Shown one piece after another: positions 17,754 through 25,416 of a stretch of DNA of 64,000 bases. Both the position numbers and the translations under genes were made by a program. The stretch covers positions 22,142 to 86,141 of the forward strand of contig NZ_JSYN01000021.1 of assembly GCF_000812965.1 (NCBI RefSeq). Reading direction: 5' to 3'. Within the stretch, counting starts at the first letter, position 1. Each line of letters starts with the position of its first letter. The notes beneath the pieces are model-generated. The model was not told the DNA's origin. It saw only the letters and a program-made list of their open reading frames with translations, and did not search any database. This DNA comes from Pedobacter kyungheensis. GTDB lineage: Bacteria; Bacteroidota; Bacteroidia; Sphingobacteriales; Sphingobacteriaceae.

Positions 17754-18501
17754 TTAAAATGTTTTGTGGTATATCCGTATATGCTAACAGGTATTCCATC
17801 AGATCAGCTTCTTTTCTTCTGCGTTTGGCATAGCTAAATAGCCTGGTAAAATCAATCTGATATTTACTGTAAGCAGCGTTAATGATGTTGGCCAATTCTG
17901 ATCCCTGGTAGGTGCTGAATAATTGCTTATCGGTAAATATATCTACAATTATTTTTTCAAGTGTGACTGTAGGAATTTTTTTTATGGTCTGAATAGGCGA
18001 TTTGGAAACCAGTGTTTCAATTATTGTCGCGGGTGGCCCGTCGTAAACATATAATTCAAGTTCTTTTTGTTCTGGTTTTAAATATATACCTGAGGTGAGT
18101 AAGTCTTTTAAAAAATGAAAAACAGGTTCAAGTGCATCTTTTTCAACTTCAAGGATAGTAACCGTTTTAGTAGGCTGATGTAACATAAACTCATTCAATA
18201 TCTGAGTTGACCAGATGCACATTTTCAGGTCATCAAATTGCTTTTTTATCTGCGTGATGATTTTTTTCTCATTCGCGTGGAATTCTGGTTTGTAAACCGG
18301 CCGGTAAGTGAATGAAAACAAATCCTTGGAATAGGCTTGGATCATTTTTTTTTCCTTGAGCGCATAAATTCTCCACCGGAATGTTGTCTCTTTAAGATCA
18401 GGTTCATAGTTTCGGTAAAAATCAAGTAGCTCCTGTCTGCTAAAGGATTCACGTCCCGCAAATGCTTTTTTTAACTGCTCTGTAATGAAATCTTTTCCCA
18501 A
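17746..18501 (-). CDS. AbiEi-type antitoxin/repressor (DUF6577-like)
   Basis: A 251-residue protein directly upstream of the AbiEii toxin. The N-terminal about 75 residues look like a winged helix (FSRQELLDFYRNYEP; TFRWRIYALKEKKMI), as expected of a DNA-binding antitoxin; the C-terminal part holds VTLEKIIVDIFTDKQLF, the counterpart of the AbiEi-type LEKtLvDl segment. It probably represses its own promoter through the repeats at 18530-18663. The family call comes from both motif and partner. Confidence 0.78.
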   Translation of the reverse strand: MGKDFITEQLKKAFAGRESFSRQELLDFYRNYEPDLKETTFRWRIYALKEKKMIQAYSKDLFSFTYRPVYKPEFHANEKKIITQIKKQFDDLKMCIWSTQILNEFMLHQPTKTVTILEVEKDALEPVFHFLKDLLTSGIYLKPEQKELELYVYDGPPATIIETLVSKSPIQTIKKIPTVTLEKIIVDIFTDKQLFSTYQGSELANIINAAYSKYQIDFTRLFSYAKRRRKEADLMEYLLAYTDIPQNILND

Positions 18502-18529
18502 TTTTATAAGTTTTAATCAAATGTAATAA

Positions 18530-18663
18530 TTCAAACAAAAGACAGCAAATAACATCATGTGTCTTTTGTTTGAATTCAAATATAGAACATTAATTGTAAA
18601 AAAGAGTCTCATGTTTGATTTCAAACATGAGACAGTATTTAGCCTTTAGTGTCTTATGTTTGA
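18530..18663. promoter_or_regulatory. Five-copy operator array upstream of the AbiE operon
   Basis: The motif TGTCTYATGTTTGA (variant TGTCTTTTGTTTGAA) occurs five times: reverse at 18530-18544, forward at 18560-18574, forward at about 18605-18618, reverse at 18621-18634, and forward at 18650-18663. The first pair makes a 15-base inverted repeat with 15-base spacing; the central pair makes a 13-base palindrome with a two-base centre. It lies immediately before the antitoxin gene, as expected for AbiEi autorepression. The repeats are read directly; their binding by the antitoxin is inferred. Confidence 0.75.
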
Positions 18664-18716
18664 TCCGGTTTTTACGCTTAGCGTTTGCTTTTTTCCTTAA
18701 AAATCGCTAACTTAGT

Positions 18717-18748
18717 TACACTATATTGCATATATGCAATATAGTGTA
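18717..18748. promoter_or_regulatory. 32-base perfect palindrome between divergent AbiEi genes
   Basis: A symmetrical AT-rich palindrome centred at 18732/18733, with core TTGCATATATGCAA. It is unlike the TGTCTYATGTTTGA repeats to its left and lies about 135 bases before the gene at 18882. It lacks a T-run and no gene ends nearby, so an operator for the rightward AbiEi-like gene is likelier than a terminator. Confidence 0.65.
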
Positions 18749-18881
18749 CTTATAAGCTTAAAATTAATGTCTTTATAAGTATTTGATTATCATTTAGTTG
18801 ATATGTATTGATTAGTATCACACTAACTACAAAATTTGCTGAAATCCTCATTTTTTTCTTGCCAATAGGCTCACAAATCAG

Positions 18882-19751
18882 ATGACCGAAATTTTAAACT
18901 TTAATATTGACCGGCTCGAAAATTATTTGAAAGCTTATCACCTGAAGTCGTTTTCTCTTTCAAGATTTTATGAAATTTTTGAAAGAGAAAGATTGGAATG
19001 GGGCGTACGAAAAAAGGTTACTTTTCTGGACTTTCTTGAGGAACTTTTAAAATCAAGGGTTTTCTATAAGGAAGTATTTGTTGATCAGGCTGGCGCGGAA
19101 AAAACCTTGCTTACGCATGGTAAACAAAATCAGTTTACCATGTTATCGCCGCTGGCAAAAAATGGTTATTTTGCTTACCGCAGTGCAATGGAATTAAACC
19201 GGTTGTGCACTGGCGGTTCAAAAATCAGTTATTTAAAGACCGAACATCCCCGTGACCGGGGAATATTGAAAGCGGGTAATGAATTGACGCAGGATGCGAT
19301 AACGGCGGCTTTCGAATCCTTGCCGAGAGTCAACAAAAATGTATTGGAATGGAGAAAGGGAGAAGTGATGCTTGCTAATGGTAAAAAAACTGACAGGTTA
19401 GGTGTGTTAAGGGTGGAAAATGAAATCGATAGTTATTGTTATACAGATTTGGAAAGGACATTGATTGATATTGTTGTGCGCCCATTTTATGCCGGTGGGA
19501 CAGAGCAGGTTTTGAAAGCGTTCAAAAAAGCCAAACAACAGCTCAATATCGAAAAGCTAAATGACTATCTGCAAAAACTCGGGTTTATTTACCCGTATCA
19601 TCAATGTGTGGGTTATTATCTTGAAAAGGCCGGATATGCAAAAAAAGAATATGCGTTGTTTAACAAGAATAAGGTTTTTGACTTTTATCTAACCCATGCA
19701 ATGGAGTATCCGGACTATATCGAGAAGTGGAAACTTTATGTGCCATATTAG
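18882..19751 (+). CDS. AbiEi-like antitoxin/transcriptional regulator without a toxin partner
   Basis: A 289-residue protein with an N-terminal winged-helix region (LSRFYEIFERERLEWGVRKKVTFLDFLEELL) and the C-terminal AbiEi hallmark TDLERTLIDIVVRP at about residues 187-200. It is divergent from the AbiE operon and no nucleotidyltransferase follows; dnaE2 converges three bases after its stop. It may be a second regulator of the neighbouring operon, an anti-addiction antitoxin, or the remnant of a second AbiE pair. Confidence 0.72.
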   Translation: MTEILNFNIDRLENYLKAYHLKSFSLSRFYEIFERERLEWGVRKKVTFLDFLEELLKSRVFYKEVFVDQAGAEKTLLTHGKQNQFTMLSPLAKNGYFAYRSAMELNRLCTGGSKISYLKTEHPRDRGILKAGNELTQDAITAAFESLPRVNKNVLEWRKGEVMLANGKKTDRLGVLRVENEIDSYCYTDLERTLIDIVVRPFYAGGTEQVLKAFKKAKQQLNIEKLNDYLQKLGFIYPYHQCVGYYLEKAGYAKKEYALFNKNKVFDFYLTHAMEYPDYIEKWKLYVPY

Positions 19752-19753
19752 AA

Positions 19754-22700
19754 TTACTTAAAATTCCTGCCCCCATGAAAAGCATCTTTAGTTTCTTTGT
19801 TTAGCTCTTCGCGGACTTGTGTGCGTTTGTTCTGGGCCGGGTAGGGAGCTGTTTTTTCATCAGCCCGTGATAAAGTGAGTATCGGCAGATCGTCAGTTTC
19901 TCTTTGTAACAGTTTGCCCAGCATCTTGGTGAAATCAAAACACTTGCTCACGATCACATGCACGACCTGGCCTTCGCGTTGCAAACGTCCTTCTACCATC
20001 AGTAATCTGGAATGCAGGATTTCTTTTCGGTAAGTCTCGAAAAGCTTTTCGAATACCACCAGGTTGGAGTAGCCTGTTTCATCTTCAATGGTGATAAAAC
20101 ATACCCCGCCGGCTGTGCCTGGTCGTTGCCTCACCAGTACCAGTCCCGCCACTTTTACCAGCTGGCCGTCGGTGGATTCATCGTTGATGTGATGGCAGGT
20201 GCGGATATTGAGCATATCGAGCTGATTTCTGACAAAGCTCACCGGGTGGGCTTTTAAAGATAATCCCACTGTTGCGTAATCCTGTACGACATGCTCTCCT
20301 TTTCCCATTAGCGGTAGTTCGACCTGGGTTTCCAGCACACTTTCGGAAGGTTGTCCTTTAAATAGTTCTACTGGCATGTCCTTTAGCGCTGAAACTTCCC
20401 AAAGGGCCTTCCTGCGGTCCATCCCCAGAGAGCGGAAGGCATCTGCATCAGCCAGTCTTTCCAGGGCCCCCAAAGAGACTCCGGCATCGCGCAAAGCGGT
20501 AATGCTCCGGTAAGGGCTACTGCGGGCGTTTACCAGAACTTGCATTTCTTCTTCGGCTATTCCTTTGATCTGCCTAAAGCCTAAGCGCATGGCAAAATAC
20601 TTTCCGGATTTTTCTTCCAGGAGATTATCCCAAAGGGAATAATTGACATCGACTTCGCGGACTTCCACTTTGTGTTTCTGTGCATCGATGACGATCTGGG
20701 CAGGCTGGTAAAAGCCCATGGGCATGCTGTTTAACAGGGCGGTGGCAAAAGCATCGGGGTAGTAGTGTTTCAGCCAGCAGGAGACATAGACTAACAGGGC
20801 AAAACTCGCCGCGTGGCTTTCAGGAAATCCGTAGCTGCCAAAGCCTTCCAGCTGCTTAAATATCCGCCTGGCAAATTCTTCGGTATAACCCTTTGCCAGC
20901 ATACCCTTGATGAGTTTTTGCTCGTACTGGTTCACTAGGCCCTTGAACTTGAAAGTCGCCATGCTTCTGCGCAGTCCGTCCGCTTCTGCCGGGGTGAATC
21001 CTGCTGCAACAATCGCAATCTTCATGGCCTGCTCCTGGAAAAGCGGCACGCCAAGGGTTCTGCCCAATATTTCTTCCAGCTCTGGAGAGGGATAAACAAT
21101 GGGCTCCTCACCATTTCGCCTGCGCAGATAAGGATGCACCATATCGCCCTGGATTGGCCCCGGCCGGACAATGGCCACCTCAATCACCAGGTCATAAAAT
21201 TCCTTTGGACGCAGCCGCGGTAACATGGACATTTGTGCCCGGCTTTCGATCTGGAATACGCCCAAAGTATCTGCTGCCGAAATCATGGCATACACATCCG
21301 GGTCATCCTGTGGGATATTGGCCAATGTTAGTTTCCTGTGGTAATGATCCCTTACCAGATCAAAAGCTTTGCGGATACAGGTCAGCATGCCCAGCGCCAG
21401 TACATCCACCTTTAAAAATCCCAGGGCATCAATATCATCCTTGTTCCATTCGATATTGGTGCGGTCTTCCATTCGGGCATTTAAAATGGGGCAGAGGTCG
21501 GTCAGTTTTCCCTGTGTGACCACAAAGCCGCCCGTATGCTGGCCCAACTGCCTTGGAAAGCCCATCATCTGGGCAGTCAGCTCCAGTGTTTTCTTTAAAT
21601 GCGGATCATTGGGATTTAATCCCTGCTCAGTGACACGCTTACCTTCGAACCATTCATCTGTAAATTCCCAGATGGAACTGGAAAGCCTGTTAATGGTATC
21701 TACCGACAGGCCCATCGCTTTACCCACATCGCGGATTGCACCTTTTTGATGCTGCTGGGTAACGGTGGCTACAATTGCGGCCCTATCGCGCCCGTATTTA
21801 TTGTAAATGTATTGGATGATTTCTTCCCTTCGTTCATGCTCAAAGTCCACATCAATGTCTGGCGGCTCGTTGCGGGCAGGGGAAATAAAGCGTTCAAACA
21901 ATAGATCAAATTTCATCGGGTTGACTGAAGTAATACCCAGACAAAAACAGATGGCGGAATTTGCGGCCGAACCACGTCCCTGGCAGAGGATGCCCCGGCT
22001 GCGTGCTTCTCGAACAATATCTTCCACAAATAGAAAGTAATTCGCGTAATCCATCTTTTTCACAAATTCCATTTCATGGTGCACCATCTCGACTACCTTT
22101 TCAGGAATCACCTCTCCGTAAAATTCATGCGCGCCTTTCCAGGTCAGATATTCCAGTTCTTCCAGGGGTGAACGTCCGCTATTGTTGATCTCTTCTGGGT
22201 AAACATATTTTAGCTCATCGAGTGAAAAAGTGCAGGCTTCAGAAATGACCAGCGTATTTTCTATGGCTAAAGGGTAGCGGCGGAATAAGCGCTTCATTTC
22301 ATCCACCGGTTTCATGTACCGCTCCGCGTTCTGGTGAAGCCTAAATCCAGCCTCCTGGATGGTGCACTTTTCACGCACGCAGGTCAGTACATCCTGCAGC
22401 TCTCGGCGCGAAGGGTCATGGTAATGAACGTCCCCGGTGGCTACAACCGGAGTATTAAAGCGATCTGAAAGCTGCGAAATCCTAAAGATCAGTTTATCAT
22501 CATTGCCCAGATAACTGCGCGTAGCGGAGAGGTAAAGCTGCCTGCCAAAGGCTTCCCGATATTCAGCGAGCGCTGAAATAAAGTTCTTTTCAAATTCAAA
22601 GCGTCTGTTGAGTACGCTTGGCATAACCAGTGTAAAAATCATTCCTTTTGCGTGCGCATAAACATCTGCGCGGGAAATATGGCAGGAGCCTTTTTCCGCC

Positions 22701-22993
22701 CTCATATTGCCTAAAGTAAGTAGTGCCGATAACCTGCCATAAGCTTCCTTGTCTGTCGGATAGGCGAGCAGACTCGGGCCGTCAAGCAGATCCAGCCGGC
22801 ATGCGGGAATAATGGAAATGCCTTTTTCTCTTGCTGCGGCATGCGCGCGGACAATTCCTGCCAGGGTATTGCGGTCGGTAATGGCAATTTTTTGATAACC
22901 GAAAGCTGCGGCCTGATCGATGAGCTCATGCGGGTGCGACGCGCCCCGGAGAAAGCTAAAATTAGACGTTACCTGCAGTTCACTATATCCCAT
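19754..22993 (-). CDS. dnaE2: Error-prone DNA polymerase III alpha subunit (DnaE2/ImuC)
   Basis: A 1079-residue C-family polymerase. It opens with a PHP domain (TSNFSFLRGASHPHELI), has the catalytic DIDVDF acidic motif near residue 378 and the third acidic region LGFLKVDVLALGM near 529, and ends with an OB-fold without the beta-clamp/tau extensions of replicative DnaE. The start is ATG 22993 with a good AGGAGG site; a longer frame from 23035 would overlap the upstream gene by 28 bases and has no ribosome site. It is the last gene of imuA-imuB-dnaE2, the translesion mutasome. Confidence 0.95.
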   Translation of the reverse strand: MGYSELQVTSNFSFLRGASHPHELIDQAAAFGYQKIAITDRNTLAGIVRAHAAAREKGISIIPACRLDLLDGPSLLAYPTDKEAYGRLSALLTLGNMRAEKGSCHISRADVYAHAKGMIFTLVMPSVLNRRFEFEKNFISALAEYREAFGRQLYLSATRSYLGNDDKLIFRISQLSDRFNTPVVATGDVHYHDPSRRELQDVLTCVREKCTIQEAGFRLHQNAERYMKPVDEMKRLFRRYPLAIENTLVISEACTFSLDELKYVYPEEINNSGRSPLEELEYLTWKGAHEFYGEVIPEKVVEMVHHEMEFVKKMDYANYFLFVEDIVREARSRGILCQGRGSAANSAICFCLGITSVNPMKFDLLFERFISPARNEPPDIDVDFEHERREEIIQYIYNKYGRDRAAIVATVTQQHQKGAIRDVGKAMGLSVDTINRLSSSIWEFTDEWFEGKRVTEQGLNPNDPHLKKTLELTAQMMGFPRQLGQHTGGFVVTQGKLTDLCPILNARMEDRTNIEWNKDDIDALGFLKVDVLALGMLTCIRKAFDLVRDHYHRKLTLANIPQDDPDVYAMISAADTLGVFQIESRAQMSMLPRLRPKEFYDLVIEVAIVRPGPIQGDMVHPYLRRRNGEEPIVYPSPELEEILGRTLGVPLFQEQAMKIAIVAAGFTPAEADGLRRSMATFKFKGLVNQYEQKLIKGMLAKGYTEEFARRIFKQLEGFGSYGFPESHAASFALLVYVSCWLKHYYPDAFATALLNSMPMGFYQPAQIVIDAQKHKVEVREVDVNYSLWDNLLEEKSGKYFAMRLGFRQIKGIAEEEMQVLVNARSSPYRSITALRDAGVSLGALERLADADAFRSLGMDRRKALWEVSALKDMPVELFKGQPSESVLETQVELPLMGKGEHVVQDYATVGLSLKAHPVSFVRNQLDMLNIRTCHHINDESTDGQLVKVAGLVLVRQRPGTAGGVCFITIEDETGYSNLVVFEKLFETYRKEILHSRLLMVEGRLQREGQVVHVIVSKCFDFTKMLGKLLQRETDDLPILTLSRADEKTAPYPAQNKRTQVREELNKETKDAFHGGRNFK

Positions 22994-23007
22994 ATCAAAT
23001 CCCTCCT

Positions 23008-24516
23008 TTAGGCAAAAAATCCATGAATAAACCATTTAAACTGTTTCTCTGAGCCATAATGCCCCGAGCGGAACAGCCAATACCTGCGCCCTTTGTCATC
23101 CTCTACCTGATAATAATCCCGGTGTTCTCCTTCATCCAGCCACCATTCCCGCTCGATACGTTCTGGTCCGTCTGCTTTTACCACCTGGTGCTGAACCCCA
23201 TTGTAGCGGAAAAAACGCGGCGGGTGATCAGGTATCAGTGCCATTACTTCAATAGGGGCAGGAGTTGCCAGCAATTCGGTTGGCCTGGGCATGTCCATGC
23301 GCCATTCGGTGTCTTTTTTTGCGGTTATGGAAGTGGTATTGCTAACAGACCGTTCCGGCCAGTACCGCGTTGCGGGCAGGTAACGGCGGATGACCTCAGC
23401 TCCTACTTTTCCGGCCACCCGGTCAAGGAGCCTGATTACGCTATTATCATCCAGCCCGGGTTTTTCGGTCCAGATTGTTTCCTGTGGTAGTTCAACATCA
23501 CCGGGCTTTGTCACTTCCAGGATAAACAGTTCTATTCCGAGCCCTGGCCTGATCTGATCGATTTTGAGCTGGAAAAGTTTGAACAGGTGGCTTACGCTAT
23601 GGCTTGCCGCATTGGTGCCGATGGAAACCTGTACCAATTTCCCGTCCAGTCTGTAGCCGGTTAAAACGCCCTTCCTGAGGCCTTTGCCTTCGGCCTGCAT
23701 ACTGGGGCAAAGACTTTCCAGTAGTTTTGTAATCGCGATTTCAATCGCTGTCCGGGTTCTGATGGGTTCCATACATGGAAGCCGCTGCTGAAAAGCCACG
23801 GGTACCTGTATAGGCAAGAGCGCTTCGGCTTCAGTTCCCAGAGCCTGGGCCAAACGAAGTAAGAATTCTTCCCCGAACCGCCTGCGCAAGACAGATCTGG
23901 GCATATTAAAAAAACTCCTGATCTGGTAAAATCCCAGTTTGCGAAGACGTGCCAGCACTATTTCGTCCAGCCGTAAAGCCTCCGGTGGTAAGGGGAGCAG
24001 GGCTTCCGCCTGGCCGTTCACTTCTATAATCGGCGTAATGGTTCCGTAGCGCGAAATGGCCCACGCAGCGCCGGGGGTATCCGCAATTGCGGCACGAACG
24101 GTATATCCTTTGCTTTTTAATCTGGAAACTATATCTTTTAGATAAGGCCTTTCTCCGCCCCAGAGGTGGGGGCAACCGCTTACTTCCATGAGCAGTCCAT
24201 CCATCCCGAATTCATCAATGGCAACAATAGGGGCGTAGCGGATGCACCATTCCCCTAATCCCTGGAGTAATTTTTTTGCCCGGCCGGGCTTATCGTCCAG
24301 AACTTCAAGTCCCGCGCAGATGGCCTTTGCATCAGCTGCCCGCATTCCGCGCTGGGCCCCTGCGGCAGCTGCAAGCGGGCTCGAAGCAGTAATTATCATT
24401 CGCCCATGATCCGGCGCAGCAAAAACAAAGGGAATTTCAGCTAGCTCCGGCCGGCGGATAAGCTGCCAGTCCGCCAGTAGCTGACGAAACCATATTGAAA
24501 CAAAACGTCTTTGCAT
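23008..24516 (-). CDS. imuB: ImuB, Y-family-like translesion accessory protein
   Basis: A 502-residue protein with Y-family polymerase architecture that lacks the catalytic acidic residues: the first motif reads VSIWFRQLLAD and the usual second acidic pair is replaced in GMDGLLMEVSGCPHLWGGE, which marks ImuB rather than an active polymerase. ImuB bridges DnaE2, ImuA and the beta clamp. It lies five bases downstream of imuA and 14 bases before dnaE2. The C-terminus carries the WWLDEGEHRDYYQVEDDKGRRYW segment usual for ImuB in SOS cassettes. Confidence 0.92.
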   Translation of the reverse strand: MQRRFVSIWFRQLLADWQLIRRPELAEIPFVFAAPDHGRMIITASSPLAAAAGAQRGMRAADAKAICAGLEVLDDKPGRAKKLLQGLGEWCIRYAPIVAIDEFGMDGLLMEVSGCPHLWGGERPYLKDIVSRLKSKGYTVRAAIADTPGAAWAISRYGTITPIIEVNGQAEALLPLPPEALRLDEIVLARLRKLGFYQIRSFFNMPRSVLRRRFGEEFLLRLAQALGTEAEALLPIQVPVAFQQRLPCMEPIRTRTAIEIAITKLLESLCPSMQAEGKGLRKGVLTGYRLDGKLVQVSIGTNAASHSVSHLFKLFQLKIDQIRPGLGIELFILEVTKPGDVELPQETIWTEKPGLDDNSVIRLLDRVAGKVGAEVIRRYLPATRYWPERSVSNTTSITAKKDTEWRMDMPRPTELLATPAPIEVMALIPDHPPRFFRYNGVQHQVVKADGPERIEREWWLDEGEHRDYYQVEDDKGRRYWLFRSGHYGSEKQFKWFIHGFFA

Positions 24517-24521
24517 AATCT

Positions 24522-25259
24522 TTACCCAATCTGCCTGTTCTGCTCTTCCTTCCAGCCATCAGACTGCAATACCCGTTTAATCTCTAAAAAGCCCTCTCCG
24601 GCCCACTCTAGTATCCAGTTTCCCGGAATCCCGTTTCTTACCTTCAGCAGGTTTACGTTCCATCTTGGAAATCCCAGTCCCGGCATACCTTGTTCAGCTA
24701 CACTTGCTATCGGACTGATCTGCCACCGCGCAGTTGCAATAGTAGTGGCCGTTTTTCCTGCGCTTTTTCGAAGAATAAAGCCAGTTACTCCGCTTTCTTC
24801 TACCGCTAGTTGCAACCTGCGGGATTCGATCAAACTTAAAGTATCAAGCTCAGCTACAACAGCAGCAAGGCCCTGACACCGTAATGCCTCTTCCATAATC
24901 CAAAGCGCATCTTTTTCAGATTTGGCGTCCATAAAGATGATTCTTTCCGGCTCTACATTGAATGATCTTAAGGAAGCCGGGAAAAGCCGTCTTTTGGTAC
25001 TGATCCATGCGCAAGCCGCACCATCCTGCATCAAACTGGAAAGTATTCCTGCTATAAAGCCATCGCTGGCAGCAGCATCTTCTGGAAAAACCGAAATAAA
25101 TTCATGGATTGCCCGCTTAGGAAATACTCCACCGGGAAAAGCATCCTCAATAGCACCAAGGCCAATCCGCTCCGCCTTTGATGCCGAAACGGGCTTAAAG
25201 CCCTGCCACAGCAGGATATCCTGCTGCAGTTTTGCTATCAATTCGCTTTCTGATTCCAT
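24522..25259 (-). CDS. imuA: ImuA, RecA-like mutasome protein
   Basis: A 245-residue RecA/SulA-like protein. The order AFPGGVFPKRAIHEFI, then a core with IAGILSSLMQDGAACAWISTKR and LWIMEEALRCQGLAAVVAELDTL, follows the RecA fold as in ImuA, without an intact Walker A. It is the first gene of the cassette. The promoter should lie in 25260-25400; a repeated TTAGTA-like sequence is there, but I cannot confirm a LexA box. Confidence 0.9.
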   Translation of the reverse strand: MESESELIAKLQQDILLWQGFKPVSASKAERIGLGAIEDAFPGGVFPKRAIHEFISVFPEDAAASDGFIAGILSSLMQDGAACAWISTKRRLFPASLRSFNVEPERIIFMDAKSEKDALWIMEEALRCQGLAAVVAELDTLSLIESRRLQLAVEESGVTGFILRKSAGKTATTIATARWQISPIASVAEQGMPGLGFPRWNVNLLKVRNGIPGNWILEWAGEGFLEIKRVLQSDGWKEEQNRQIG

Positions 25260-25416
25260 GTTTATTACTAAAATTATTAGCTATTTTAATTGACTTTTGC
25301 AATTTAACAACAAACATAATGCTAAAAATGTTAGTAAAAAATGAAATGTGGAAAAGATTGGGGTTTTGGTGGATAAATGGAAGGTAGGGCGGTGAAATTT
25401 CCGCCCTAAGAAAATA

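Noticed and set aside
21154..21749. Plus-strand frames within dnaE2
   Set aside because: Antisense to a conserved polymerase; proline- and serine-rich shadow translations without motifs.
22994..23035. Longer start for dnaE2
   Set aside because: It would overlap imuB by 28 bases and lacks a ribosome site, while ATG 22993 has a strong AGGAGG and matches the usual PHP-domain start.
25260..25416. LexA box upstream of imuA
   Set aside because: TTAGTA-like pieces are present, but spacing and symmetry are not good enough to call.
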